The notes under the pieces were generated by a model. The model was given only the letters and a program-made list of their open reading frames with translations, ran no database searches and was not told the DNA's origin. The position numbers and the translations under genes are program-made. Shown here in pieces: positions 1 through 8,597 of a stretch of 64,000 nt of DNA (within the stretch, counting starts at the first letter, position 1; each line of letters starts with the position of its first letter). This DNA comes from Anaeromyxobacter sp. Its GTDB lineage: Bacteria; Myxococcota; Myxococcia; Myxococcales; Anaeromyxobacteraceae. Location: positions 434,001-498,000 of the forward strand of contig JADKCZ010000003.1 of assembly GCA_016718565.1 (NCBI GenBank). Direction: 5' to 3'.

Positions 1-355
1 GGAAGTAGGTCTCCACGCCGCTGGAGGCCCGGCGCGACGCCGCGGTGGGCATGGAGTTGAGGTGCACCGACACGAACAGGTCGGCCGAGAGCGCGTTGGC
101 CACCGCGGCGCGGTTGGCCAGCGGCACGCGCGTGTCGCCGGTGCGGGTCAGCACCACCCGGCCGCCCAGCTGCTCCAGCCGCCGCTTGACCCGGCGCGCG
201 ATCTGCAGCGTCAGGTCCTTCTCCTTGTCGCCGCGCGGCGAGACCGCGCCGTCGAGCTCGCCGCCGTGGCCGGGGTCGAGCACCGCCGTGAAGGCCGGGC
301 CCTTGCCGGCGGCCAGGCCGAGGGCCAGCGCGGTGGCGAGCAGCGGGGCGAGCAT
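1..355 (-). CDS. N-acetylmuramoyl-L-alanine amidase (N-terminal part; runs off the window)
   Basis: The visible 118 residues begin with a short hydrophobic signal-like stretch (MLAPLLATALALGLAAG) and continue into the opening of the Amidase_3 fold, with the zinc-site motif DPGHGG around residues 32-37 and the conserved DLTLQIARRVKRRLE helix and VVLTRTGD strand. Family knowledge: these periplasmic zinc enzymes cut the amide bond between MurNAc and the peptide stem during cell separation. The remaining zinc ligands and any AMIN or LysM domain lie beyond the window edge, so the exact AmiA/B/C type cannot be decided. It follows selD on the same strand with an 11-base gap. Confidence 0.85.
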   Translation of the reverse strand, partial: MLAPLLATALALGLAAGKGPAFTAVLDPGHGGELDGAVSPRGDKEKDLTLQIARRVKRRLEQLGGRVVLTRTGDTRVPLANRAAVANALSADLFVSVHLNSMPTAASRRASSGVETYF

Positions 356-366
356 GGCCGGACCGG

Positions 367-1416
367 CTAGACCACCCGCAGCCGGGGCGGGCCGGCCAGC
401 ACCTCGCCCACGTCGGCGGCGGCCACCCCGGCGGCGGCCAGCGCCCGGAGCAGCCCCTCGGCGGCCTCGGGCGCCACCGCGGCCAGCAGGCCGCCGTTGG
501 TCTGGGCGTCGGCCAGCACGATGGCCGGCAGGGCCGCGCCGGGCGCCACCTCGAGGTGCGGCGCCACCCAGGCCAGGTTGGCCTTCGAGCCGCCCGGCAC
601 CACGTCCGCCGCGGCCAGCTCCACCACGCCCTCCAGCACCGGCACCCGCGCGGCGTCCAGGCGCAGCGCCACCCCCGAGCCCTCGGCCAGCTCCCAGCCG
701 TGGCCCAGCAGGCCGAAGCCGGTGACGTCGGTGAGGGCGTGCACCGCGCCGCTCTCGGCCAGCACCTCGCCGGCGGCCCGGTTGAGGGCCGCCATGAGCT
801 GGGTCACCTGCTCCAGCAGCGCGCCCAGCGCCAGGCCGCGCTTGATGGCGGTGGTGAGGATGCCGGAGCCGAGCGGCTTGGTGAGCAGCAGCCGGTCGCC
901 CGGCCGCGCCCCCACGTTGCGCAGGATCCGGTCGGGGTGCACCAGGCCGGTGACGGCCATGCCGTACTTGGGCTCCGGGTCGTCGATGGAGTGGCCGCCC
1001 AGCACCGAGGCGCCCGCCAGCGCCGCCGCCTCGGCGCCGCCGCGCAGCACCTCGCCCAGCAGCTCCATGGAGAGCGTCTTGACCGGCCAGCCCACCAGGT
1101 TGAGGGCGAAGAGCGGCCGGCCGCCCATGGCCCAGACGTCGGAGAAGGCGTTGGCGGCGGCGATGCGGCCGAACCAGTAGGCGTCGTCCACCACCGGGGT
1201 GAAGAAGTCGGCGGTCTCCACGATGGCCTGGTCTGCCGAGAGGCGGTAGACGGCCGCGTCGTCCTTGGTGTCGTGGCCCACCAGGGCGTTCGGATCGGTG
1301 CTCTTCGGGAGGCGGCGCAGGACCTGCGCCAGGTCCGCCGGGCGGATCTTGCAGGCTCAACCGGCGCCGTGCGACAGCGTGGTGAGCCGCACGGTCTTCT
1401 CCTGCTCGGTCCCCAT
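367..1416 (-). CDS. selD: Selenide, water dikinase SelD, a selenoprotein (TGA = selenocysteine at codon 20)
   Basis: SelD makes selenophosphate from selenide and ATP, the selenium donor for Sec-tRNA and selenouridine. The ATG at 1416 opens a frame that reads MGTEQEKTVRLTTLSHGAG, then TGA at 1359-1357, then ACKIRPADL. This aligns with the E. coli SelD start (SHGAGCGCK), placing the TGA exactly at the catalytic Cys17 position, followed by the essential Lys (here K23). Downstream come the AIRS-type ATP-binding elements, for example the VETADFFTPVVDD and GGHSIDDPEPKYG segments. Read with Sec the protein is 349 residues, normal for the family; a start after the TGA (1281) would delete the active-site loop. 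It lies 6 bases after a TPR gene and probably shares its transcript. Confidence 0.93.
1323..1355 (-). promoter_or_regulatory. Candidate bacterial SECIS hairpin just 3' of the selD UGA
   Basis: Beginning one base after the TGA codon, the mRNA can fold with an outer stem CCUGC/GCAGG and an inner stem UCCGC/GCGGA closed by a CCG loop, 33 bases in all. Position and size match bacterial SECIS elements, which SelB binds within the coding region. The loop does not show the classic GU of the E. coli fdhF element, so the fold is a prediction from base pairing only. Confidence 0.5.
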
Positions 1417-1422
1417 GTGGCC

Positions 1423-2127
1423 CTAGGCCTTGGCCTCGGCCAGCGTGAGGTACATCTCGGCGTTGCGGTTGCCCGGGCTGATGGCCAGCACGGCCTGCCA
1501 GTGCGCCTTGGCCTCGTCGGTGCGCCCGCAGGCCAGCAGGGACAGCCCCAGGTTGAGCCGGGCCGGCACGTAGGTCGGGTTCTGCCGCACCACCTGCTCG
1601 TACTCGGCGATGGCGGCGTCGCGCTCCCCGGCGTCGCGCAGGGCGCCGGCCAGCCGGACCCGCACGTCCACGAAGGCCGGGCCCAGGGCCAGCGCCCGGC
1701 GGTACTCGGCGATGGCCTCCACGAACATGCCCGACGACAGGTAGACGTCGGCGATCTCGGCGTACATGTTGGCGAGCTTGCCGGCCACGAAGCGGTCCAG
1801 CCGCCCCTGCGACGCCCCGGAGCGCGACAGGGCGTGCCGGTAGGTCTCCTGGGCCTCCTTGTAGCGGCCGGTGTCGTTGTAGGTGACGGCCAGGTTGAGG
1901 GCGGCGTCGGTGTAGCCGGGGTTGATGCGCAGGGCCGCCTCGAAGGCCCGCTGCGCCTTCTGGTAGTGGCCCTGGTCGTGATAGATGACGCCCAGCATGT
2001 TGTAGACGTCGGCGAACGACTGGTTCGCCTCGACGACCTCGGTCAGGTACTGCTCGGCCAGCGCGTACTCCTTCTTCAGGTAGTAGCCGCGGCCGAGCGC
2101 GAGGGCCTGCTTGAGCGTTTCGTCCAT
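1423..2127 (-). CDS. Tetratricopeptide repeat protein
   Basis: A 234-residue protein made almost entirely of TPR units: recurring patterns such as YNMLGVIYHDQGHYQKAQRAFEAALRINP and LNLAVTYNDTGRYKEAQETYRHAL carry the W/Y-G-Y-A-P spacing of TPR helices, five or six repeats in all. There is no signal peptide or membrane segment, so it is probably a cytoplasmic scaffold. The ATG has a GGAGGAA ribosome site about 8 bases upstream. It precedes selD by 6 bases. The binding partner cannot be predicted from sequence. Confidence 0.85.
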   Translation of the reverse strand: MDETLKQALALGRGYYLKKEYALAEQYLTEVVEANQSFADVYNMLGVIYHDQGHYQKAQRAFEAALRINPGYTDAALNLAVTYNDTGRYKEAQETYRHALSRSGASQGRLDRFVAGKLANMYAEIADVYLSSGMFVEAIAEYRRALALGPAFVDVRVRLAGALRDAGERDAAIAEYEQVVRQNPTYVPARLNLGLSLLACGRTDEAKAHWQAVLAISPGNRNAEMYLTLAEAKA

Positions 2128-2247
2128 GGGGGCGTTCCTCCGGCGAGGCCCGACTCTACCGCGTGCCCGGGGCGTGCGCCCGTTCCGAACGCCACCCGGC
2201 CCCTGGGCCCTGGCGCCGCCGCGGCCGGACGCCGCGGGCGCACCGGC

Positions 2248-3027
2248 TCACAGCCCGTCGGCGATGACCCAGCGGTCGGCCTCCCGCACCAGCGTCAGCC
2301 TGGCGCGCAGCGTCACCGGGGCCTGCCCGGGCAGGGTGAGCCGCTCGTCCTCGCCCACCACCACCTCGTCGCGATCGACCCGCACCTGCCAGCCGGTCAC
2401 GGTGAGCGCGGCCGGCGGGCCGCCGGCCAGGTCGGCGCCCAGCCGGGCCAGCAGGGCCTCCCGGCCGCCCGGCCCGCGGTACCCCTCGGCCACCAGGCGG
2501 GCGTAGGCCGCGGCGTCGCGCCCGTTGAAGGCGTCGAGCCGGCGGAAGAGGAGGCGCAGGACCGGGCGCAGCTGGGCGAGGGCCTCGCCCTCGGCGCACC
2601 AGCCGGCGAAGGGGCAGGGGCGCATGGCGAAGGCCTCGCGCCCCACGTAGCCCAGGCTGGCCAGCTGGCCACGCCAGGCCACCCGGCCGCTCCCCTCCGC
2701 CATGGCCACCACCCGGGCCCGCGGCCCCTGGGGCGTCTCCTCCAGCGTCACGGTGACGTCGGCCAGCCGCAGCGACTGCAGCTCGGCCAGGCCGCCCGAG
2801 CCGTGGCCGTAGACGTCCTCCAGGCGGGCGCTGGTGAAGGCGGCCAGGGCGCCGTGCACCTGCGCCTCGGCCGGGGCGGCCGCGCCGGCCAGGGTCGGGG
2901 CGGCGTCCTTCAGCCACCAGCCGCCGGCCAGCGCCAGGAGCGAGAGGACCAGCGGCACGAGGAGCGGCGCGCCGGCCCGCCCCTCCAGGTCACGCCGGAG
3001 CTGCCGCCTACTTCCGGAGCCCGGCAA
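2248..3027 (-). CDS. Membrane-anchored protein of unknown function
   Basis: 259 residues with a short basic N-terminus, one membrane segment (about residues 20-39, APLLVPLVLSLLALAGGWWL), then a long soluble part. The C-terminal 110 residues (from LRLLFRRLDAFNGRDAAAYA to DRWVIADGL) resemble the NTF2-like/SnoaL-like cone fold often found as an exported binding domain; that is a weak impression. The middle contains two cysteines (PCPFAGWC). The start is TTG at 3027, overlapping the end of bamD by 20 bases, with a GAGG site before it; translational coupling to bamD is likely. The function is not recognised. Confidence 0.65.
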   Translation of the reverse strand: MPGSGSRRQLRRDLEGRAGAPLLVPLVLSLLALAGGWWLKDAAPTLAGAAAPAEAQVHGALAAFTSARLEDVYGHGSGGLAELQSLRLADVTVTLEETPQGPRARVVAMAEGSGRVAWRGQLASLGYVGREAFAMRPCPFAGWCAEGEALAQLRPVLRLLFRRLDAFNGRDAAAYARLVAEGYRGPGGREALLARLGADLAGGPPAALTVTGWQVRVDRDEVVVGEDERLTLPGQAPVTLRARLTLVREADRWVIADGL

Positions 3028-3802
3028 GCAGCGCCTCGGCCTCGCGGCGGCGCGGGTCCTCCGGGTAGCGGGCCACCAGCTTCTGCAGCGCCTGCTGGGC
3101 CCGGAAGGTCTCGGCCTGCTTCAGGTAGGCGCGCGCCAGCCGCAGCAGCGCCTCCGGCTCCTGCTTGGTGCCGGGGTAGGACTCCAGCAGCTTCTCGAGC
3201 CGGCCGGAGGCGCCGGCCCAGTACTCGCGCTTGTAGTAGAACTCGGCGGCGTACCACTCGTGCGCCGCCAGCCGCCCCCTGGCCTCCCCGAGCAGCCGCT
3301 CGGCCTCGGCCCGGTGCTTCGACTCCGGCCGCGCCGCCTGGAAGGCCACCAGCCGCTCCACCGCCGACTTCAGGCTGCGCTGGTCCTTCTCGTGGGACGG
3401 CGGGAACAGGATGAAGTCGCTGGGGGCGTCCTCGAAGAGGGCCCGGGCCGACTGGAACTCGGCGTAGTCGGCCTCCTCGTGGGTGGGCCGGAGCTGCGCG
3501 AAGGACTGGTAGGCCTCGGCCGCCTCGGCGTACCGCTCCTGCTTCATCTTGGCGTCGGCCAGCCTGAGCTCGGCCAGCGGCGCGTACTTCGAGAACGGGT
3601 ACTTGGTGCGGACGTGCTCGAGGAAGCGCTGGGCGTCCAGCCAGTTGGAGGCGGCCAGGGCCTCGGTGCCGATCTGGTAGTCCTCCTCGGCGGACTCGCC
3701 GTAGCGCACCTCGCCGGTGAGCGAGACCCGGGAGCTCGAGCAGGCCAGGAGCGGGAGGAGGGCGAGGGCGAGGAGGCGGGCGCGCATGCGGGGGCGGAAC
3801 AT
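3008..3802 (-). CDS. bamD: Outer membrane assembly lipoprotein BamD
   Basis: 264 residues with a lipoprotein signal ending in the lipobox LLAC (Cys about 21), then TPR-like helical repeats: YQIGTEALAASNWLDAQRFLEHV, YPFSKYAPLAELRLADAKMKQERYAEAAEAY and FLQ-type repeats through YYKREYWAGASGRLEKLLESYP. This is the BamD (YfiO/ComL) pattern and normal length. BamD is the essential inner-leaflet lipoprotein partner of BamA that inserts beta-barrels into the outer membrane, which confirms a Gram-negative envelope. The gene starts a two-gene unit with the overlapping membrane protein downstream. Confidence 0.9.
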   Translation of the reverse strand: MFRPRMRARLLALALLPLLACSSSRVSLTGEVRYGESAEEDYQIGTEALAASNWLDAQRFLEHVRTKYPFSKYAPLAELRLADAKMKQERYAEAAEAYQSFAQLRPTHEEADYAEFQSARALFEDAPSDFILFPPSHEKDQRSLKSAVERLVAFQAARPESKHRAEAERLLGEARGRLAAHEWYAAEFYYKREYWAGASGRLEKLLESYPGTKQEPEALLRLARAYLKQAETFRAQQALQKLVARYPEDPRRREAEALLAGLRK

Positions 3803-3868
3803 AGCGCAGAACCGCCCCGGGGTCAGCGGGCGGGGCGGCCCCGGCCGGCGCCCCCCCGGGGCGCGCCG

Positions 3869-6121
3869 CTACGGCAGCGGCAGCACGTGCAGCACGGAGC
3901 CCGCTGGGCCGGAGGGGAACCCGGCGAGCAGGAAGAGCGCGCTGCCGTCCTCGCTCACCTCCATGGCGACCGGGTACTGGTCGGCGGGCAGTGACAGCGC
4001 CAGGGGCGTGGCCTCGGCGACGTACGGGCCCGCCCCGTCCACCCGGGTGCGGCGGAACACCCACGGCCCGCCCTGGGCGGCCTGGCCCACGGTGTAGGCC
4101 CACGCGCCGTCGGGCGACAGGGCCTGGCCCGCCGTGAACTCCGGCGCCGACAGGTCGCCGAGCGCGCCGAGGTCCCGGTCGAAGAGGCTCCCCTGGACGA
4201 GCAGGCGGGCGCCGTCGCCGCTGATCGACCAGCCGGCCCCGGAGAAGGGCCAGATCGGCAGGGTGTGGCTCCGGGGGGTGGCCTCGCCGACGTCCAGGGT
4301 CAGGTAGGCGCCCGCGGCGCTGGTGGTCGAGGCCAGCACCACCCGGGACCGGTCGCGGGTGACGAGGGCCCGGGCGCCGTGGATGGAGAGGCTGGGCCCC
4401 TGGGCCAGCGAGGGGTACCAGAACGACTCGGCCCATTGGTCCGAGTCCACCAGGAGCGTCCGGCCGTCGGCGAGCCCGCAGAGGAGGTCGTGCTGGCCGT
4501 AGAAGTCGTCCAGGGTGGACTGGCTGAGCGTGGCGAGCGAGATCGGATCGAGCTCGAAGAAGGCGTCGGAGGTCGAGGTGTAGCCCGAGGTGACCAGGAG
4601 CCGGGCGCCGTCCTGCGACACCACCACGTTGGTGGCGTTCGGCACCGCGCGCGAGGTGACCGCCCAGGCGCCGCCCTCGAAGGCCAGCCGGTAGACCAGG
4701 TCGGTGGCGTAGCCGGTGAGGAGCACCGCCCGCCGCGCCGGGTCCTGCGCCATCCGGTAGAAGGTGGCCGGGAGCGCCTGGTGCAGGGTGGTGTAGCCGG
4801 GGGCGGGCAGCACGGCCAGGGAGGCGCCGCCGCGCGACATCCCCAGCCCGTTGACGGCCTTCACCTGCACCGGCCCGGGGGCCGCCTGCGCCGGCGCCGT
4901 GGCACGCACCACGGTGTCGCTGACCACCCGGCCCTCGACCTGCTGCCCGCCGAAGGCGACGGCCAGCGTGGCCCCGCCGCCGAAGCCGTGGCCGGTCAGG
5001 ACGACCTCGCCGGCGCGCCCCACCCAGCTGGTGGAGGGCGACACCGCCTCCACCGCCGGGAGCGCCACGTCCAGGGTCACCGGCACGGCGAGGCCGGTCG
5101 CCAGGCCCGGGGCGAACGCCACCTCGAGGGTGGCCTCGTGCCGGCCGTCGGGCAGCGCCGCCGACAGGGCCGGGTCCAGCGTCACGGTGACCTGGGTGTC
5201 GGCGGAGAGGTCGCCGCCGGCCGGTGACACCGAGAGCCAGGGCGCGCTGGGCGTCAGCGTGAAGGCGAAGGCGCCGCCGGCCGCGCCGGGGAGGCGGGAC
5301 TGGAGCGCGATCACCCGCGCCAGGGCGGCGGGGCCCGACGCGCCGTCCAGCCTGAACGAGACCGGCGCCGAGGCGGCCACCAGGGCGTCGACGTGGTACC
5401 GCAGCGGGACCTCGGCCCGGACGGACCCGGCCTCGTCCCTCACCACGAGCGTGGCCAGGTGGTCGCCGGCGGTCCGCGGCGCCACCCCCACCTGCACCTG
5501 CCCGGCCCCGGCCGAGAGGCTGCCGCCCGCGACCGGCAGCACCACCCAGTCGGCCGGCTGCCCGGCGGGACCACGGGCCGCCACGCTCCAGCGCTCCGTC
5601 GCCAGGTCGGAGCCGAGCGTGAGGGCCTGCGCGGCCGGCGCGAACCCCTCCAGCGCGGTGAAGTCGAGGGCCTCCGGGCCGACCACCAACCCCTGCCGGA
5701 CCTGCAGCGTGACCGGCACGTCCTTCACGACGAACTCGCTGCCGTCCTCCTTGCCGGTCACCAGCCTGAGCGTGGTGGCGTAGCTTCCCCGGGCCAGGCC
5801 AGCGGCGCTCACCTGGACGTAGATCAGCGCCCGGCTGCTAGAGGTCAGGCTGCCCGGCGCCTGGAGCCAGGTCGGCACCTCCACCCCCGGCGGGTAGCCG
5901 ACCAGCAGCCCGTCGCCCTTGAAGTCGACCGTGAGCACCTGCACGCCTTCCGGCGGGTCGCCCTCGACCACCTGGAAGGCCAGCGCCTCGGGGGTCGCCG
6001 AGAGCGAGTAGCTGGCGCCGCCGCCGCCGCCGCAGGCGGTGGCCAGGGTGGCCGCGAGGAGGGCGGCGAGGTGGGGGCCTGGGCAGGTCCGGCGGGCGGG
6101 CGCGGCGCGGCGGGTGGGCAT
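3869..6121 (-). CDS. Large surface lipoprotein with Ig-like and IPT/TIG domains and a C-terminal WD/YVTN-like part
   Basis: 750 residues starting at ATG 6121 (a GTG two codons upstream is less likely). The signal peptide ends in LATAC followed by a Gly run. Residues about 35-330 form repeated beta-sandwich units with BACON-like phrases (LQVRQGLVVGPEALDF, SAPWLSVSPAGGDLSADTQ). An IPT/TIG domain follows (VEAVSPSTSWVGRAGEVVLTGHGFGGGA) near residues 355-440. The rest has beta-propeller-like repeats (VVVSQDGARLLVTSGY, WSISGDGARLLVQGS, LSPDGAWAYTVGQ, VSEDGSALFLLAG). Such proteins are usually cell-surface or periplasmic; the ligand is unknown. It stands alone between bamD and recX. Confidence 0.8.
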   Translation of the reverse strand: MPTRRAAPARRTCPGPHLAALLAATLATACGGGGGASYSLSATPEALAFQVVEGDPPEGVQVLTVDFKGDGLLVGYPPGVEVPTWLQAPGSLTSSSRALIYVQVSAAGLARGSYATTLRLVTGKEDGSEFVVKDVPVTLQVRQGLVVGPEALDFTALEGFAPAAQALTLGSDLATERWSVAARGPAGQPADWVVLPVAGGSLSAGAGQVQVGVAPRTAGDHLATLVVRDEAGSVRAEVPLRYHVDALVAASAPVSFRLDGASGPAALARVIALQSRLPGAAGGAFAFTLTPSAPWLSVSPAGGDLSADTQVTVTLDPALSAALPDGRHEATLEVAFAPGLATGLAVPVTLDVALPAVEAVSPSTSWVGRAGEVVLTGHGFGGGATLAVAFGGQQVEGRVVSDTVVRATAPAQAAPGPVQVKAVNGLGMSRGGASLAVLPAPGYTTLHQALPATFYRMAQDPARRAVLLTGYATDLVYRLAFEGGAWAVTSRAVPNATNVVVSQDGARLLVTSGYTSTSDAFFELDPISLATLSQSTLDDFYGQHDLLCGLADGRTLLVDSDQWAESFWYPSLAQGPSLSIHGARALVTRDRSRVVLASTTSAAGAYLTLDVGEATPRSHTLPIWPFSGAGWSISGDGARLLVQGSLFDRDLGALGDLSAPEFTAGQALSPDGAWAYTVGQAAQGGPWVFRRTRVDGAGPYVAEATPLALSLPADQYPVAMEVSEDGSALFLLAGFPSGPAGSVLHVLPLP

Positions 6122-6218
6122 GGTCACACCTGGAGTGAGGAGGGAGGTTCTGGTCCTAACAGACCTCGCCGCGCTCGTGGCGACGATTCTGCAAGGCGGC
6201 CACCCACCCCGGGCCCGG

Positions 6219-6770
6219 TCAGCCCTCGTCGAGGTCGCGATCCTCGAAGGCGCCCAGGGTGCGGGCCACCACGCCGCCGGCGAAGCCCCGCCCCAGGAGG
6301 AAGCGCGCCAGCCGGGCGCGCGCCCGGTCGTCCAGCCCGGCCAGCGGCTGGCCCCGCGCCCGGCGCCGCGCCAGCGCCAGGCAGCGCTCGGCCTCGCCCC
6401 CCGGCGCCTCGGCCAGCGCCGCCGCGACCGCGCGCCTGGCGTCGGCGGCCGTCACCCCCGCCTGCAGGAGGCGCCGCTCGGCGGCGCGCGGCCCGAGGCG
6501 GCCCGGCGCCGTGAGGGCGCGGGCGCGGGCCTGGGCGTAGCGGGCGTCGTCGAGGTAGCCCAGGTCGAGCAGCCAGGCCACCACCTGGTCGGCCTCGGCG
6601 ACCAGCTCGGCCCTGGCGAGCCGCGCCCGCACCTGCGCCTCGGTGCGGGCGCTGGCCGCCAGGTAGCGGAGCGCCACGGCCCGGGCCTGCTCCCGCGGCG
6701 GGACCTGGCGGCCCGGCCGCGGGGGTGCCGCGCCGCGGGGCCTAGAACCGCTCGATCTGGAAGTCGTCAT
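6219..6770 (-). CDS. recX: Regulatory protein RecX
   Basis: 183 residues of three-helix RecX repeats: ALRYLAASARTEAQVRARLARAEL, VVAWLLDLGYLDDARYAQARARA, and the matching C-terminal set (FLLGRGFAGGVVARTLGAFE). The motif GYLDDARYA is the RecX signature. RecX binds RecA filaments and limits recombinase activity. The ATG at 6770 overlaps the end of pilT by 29 bases; a GTG one codon earlier is also possible. recX often follows recA, but here it sits behind pilT and no recA is visible in the window. Confidence 0.85.
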   Translation of the reverse strand: MTTSRSSGSRPRGAAPPRPGRQVPPREQARAVALRYLAASARTEAQVRARLARAELVAEADQVVAWLLDLGYLDDARYAQARARALTAPGRLGPRAAERRLLQAGVTAADARRAVAAALAEAPGGEAERCLALARRRARGQPLAGLDDRARARLARFLLGRGFAGGVVARTLGAFEDRDLDEG

Positions 6771-8046
6771 CACCCGGCGGGGAGGACGGCGACGCCGGCG
6801 CGGCGGGCCTGGCCGCCGGGGCCTTGGTGGGCGCCACCCGACCGACCGGCACGCCCTGGGCCGGCGTCGAGCCGGGCGGGCCACGGGGCGGCGGCGCGGC
6901 CGGGCGCGCCGCCTGCGGCGCGGGCGCCACCGGCTCGCCCTGCTTCTCGAAGCTGTCCCACTTGGAGTCGGAGGTGCCGCTGATGCCGGAGACCCGCAGG
7001 GCGAAGTCGTCCGGGTTGGTGGCCTGGCGCAGCGCCTCCTCGTAGCTCACCACCCCGTTGCGCAGCAGCCCCATGAGCGACTGGTCGAAGGTCTGCATGC
7101 CGTAGGTGGTGTGGCCCTGCGAGATGGCGTCCGGGATCTCCTTGGTGCGGTCCTTGTCCTCGATCATCTCGCGCACCCGCGCGGTGCACAGCAGCACCTC
7201 GATGGCCGGCACGCGCCCCTTGCCGTCGGCGCGCGGCACCAGCCGCTGCGAGATGACCCCGCGCAGCACCGAGCCGAGCTGCAGGCGGACCTGCTTCTGC
7301 TGGTAGGGCGGGAAGGCCGAGATGATGCGGTTGATGGTCTCGGTGGCGTCCAGGGTGTGCAGGGTGGACATCACCAGGTGGCCGGTCTCGGCGGCGGTGA
7401 GCGCGGTCTCGATGGTCTCGAGGTCGCGCATCTCGCCCACCAGGATCACGTCCGGGTCCTGGCGCAGGGCGCTCTTGAGCGCCTGCCCGAAGCTCATGGT
7501 GTCGACGCCCACCTCGCGCTGGTTCACGATCGACCGCTTGTCGCGGATGAGGAACTCGATGGGGTCCTCGATCGTCATGATGTGGCAGGTCTCGGTGGCG
7601 TTGATGTGATCGATCATCGCCGCCAGCGTGGTGGACTTGCCGGAGCCGGTGGTGCCGGTCACCAGGATCAGGCCGCGCTGCTCGGCGGCCATCTTCTCCA
7701 GGACCTTGGGCAGCATGAGCTGCTCGATCGACTGGATCTTGAAGGGGATGACGCGCAGCACCACCCCGATGGTGCCGCGCTGCTGGAAGACGTTGACGCG
7801 GAAGCGCCCCAGCCCGGGCACGCCGTAGGCCAGGTCCACCTCGTTGGTCTGCTTGAACTTCTCGCGCTGGTAGTCGTTCATGATCCCGAAGCCCATCCGG
7901 CTGATCTCCTCCGGGGGGAGGCGCCGGGCGTCCTTGAGCGGGACCAGCGAGCCGTCCACCCGGAACATGGGCGGGAGGCCCGCCTTGAGGTGGATGTCGC
8001 TGGCGCCAGCGCGGAGCGCGACCTGCAGGATCTCGTTCAGTTCCAT
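6742..8046 (-). CDS. pilT: Type IV pilus retraction ATPase PilT
   Basis: 434 residues. The N-terminal PAS-like domain starts with the family phrase RAGASDIHLKAG; the Walker A GTTGSGKST lies at about 131-139, the Asp box TIEDPIEF near 158-165, Walker B region DVILVGEMRDLET near 199-211, and the His box STLHT near 227-231. PilT is a hexameric ATPase that depolymerises the pilus for twitching. The core ends around residue 360; the last 70 residues are a Pro/Ala-rich tail (PAARPAAPPPRGP and similar) ending DDDFQIERF, longer than usual for PilT and probably disordered. The gene overlaps recX at its 3' end. Confidence 0.95.
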   Translation of the reverse strand: MELNEILQVALRAGASDIHLKAGLPPMFRVDGSLVPLKDARRLPPEEISRMGFGIMNDYQREKFKQTNEVDLAYGVPGLGRFRVNVFQQRGTIGVVLRVIPFKIQSIEQLMLPKVLEKMAAEQRGLILVTGTTGSGKSTTLAAMIDHINATETCHIMTIEDPIEFLIRDKRSIVNQREVGVDTMSFGQALKSALRQDPDVILVGEMRDLETIETALTAAETGHLVMSTLHTLDATETINRIISAFPPYQQKQVRLQLGSVLRGVISQRLVPRADGKGRVPAIEVLLCTARVREMIEDKDRTKEIPDAISQGHTTYGMQTFDQSLMGLLRNGVVSYEEALRQATNPDDFALRVSGISGTSDSKWDSFEKQGEPVAPAPQAARPAAPPPRGPPGSTPAQGVPVGRVAPTKAPAARPAAPASPSSPPGDDDFQIERF

Positions 8047-8136
8047 CGCCGCAAAAGCGTAACACCCCGATCAGGGCCGGTCCATGCCGCGACCGCGACC
8101 GGGGGTCGGCGCACATGGGCCCACGCCCAACGCGAA

Positions 8137-8167
8137 ACGGCCGGCCACCCGAGGGTGAGCCGGCCGT
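8137..8167 (-). terminator. Rho-independent terminator of the rplM-rpsI operon
   Basis: A perfect 9-base inverted repeat (ACGGCCGGC/GCCGGCCGT) with an inner CACCC/GGGTG extension forms a strong hairpin 30 bases after the rpsI stop. Read on the minus strand it is followed by TTTCG, a weak U tract. It separates the ribosomal operon from pilT. Confidence 0.75.
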
Positions 8168-8197
8168 CGCGTCGCTGGCCCGTGGGGGGCCGGGCGG

Positions 8198-8590
8198 CTA
8201 GCGCTTGCTGAACTGGAAGCGCTTGCGGGCGCCCGGACGGCCGTACTTCTTGCGCTCGACGGCGCGGGCGTCGCGGGTCAGGAAGCCGGCCTTCTTGAGG
8301 ACCGGCCGGAAGGCCACGTCCAGGTTGCAGAGGGCCCGGCTGATGCCGTGGCGGATGGCGCCGGCCTGGCCGGAGAGCCCGCCGCCGTTGGCGGTGGCGA
8401 AGACGTCCACCTTGCCGAGCTGGTCGACCAGCTTGAGCGGCTCGATCAGGATCATCTTCGAGGTCTCGCGACCGAAGTACTGATCCATGGTGCGGCCGTT
8501 GATGGTGACGTTGCCGGTGCCGGGGACGAGGCGCACCCGCGCCACGGACTCCTTACGGCGGCCGACGGTCATCTTTGCCAGGGTGGGCAT
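8198..8590 (-). CDS. rpsI: 30S ribosomal protein S9
   Basis: 130 residues with the S9 landmarks: the start GRRKESVARVRLVPG, the central GGGLSGQAGAIRHGISRAL, and the C-terminal tail GRPGARKRFQFSKR whose last basic residues reach the P-site tRNA. Length is standard. It lies 7 bases after rplM and is co-transcribed with it, the usual bacterial arrangement. Confidence 0.98.
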   Translation of the reverse strand: MPTLAKMTVGRRKESVARVRLVPGTGNVTINGRTMDQYFGRETSKMILIEPLKLVDQLGKVDVFATANGGGLSGQAGAIRHGISRALCNLDVAFRPVLKKAGFLTRDARAVERKKYGRPGARKRFQFSKR

Positions 8591-8597
8591 CAGTTCC

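Noticed and set aside
367..1281. A shorter SelD starting at 1281 (304 residues)
   Set aside because: It would drop the catalytic Cys/Sec loop that is encoded in frame upstream and aligned with SelD; the longer Sec-containing reading is far better.
2156..2917. Arg/Gly/Pro-rich minus-strand frame
   Set aside because: Alternative frame of the 2248-3027 gene; amino acid composition is typical of out-of-frame reading in GC-rich DNA.
556..3414. Very long open frame on the plus strand (952 residues)
   Set aside because: Antisense to selD, the TPR gene and bamD; it is a GC-rich shadow frame with no domain match and His/Gly/Arg-rich composition.
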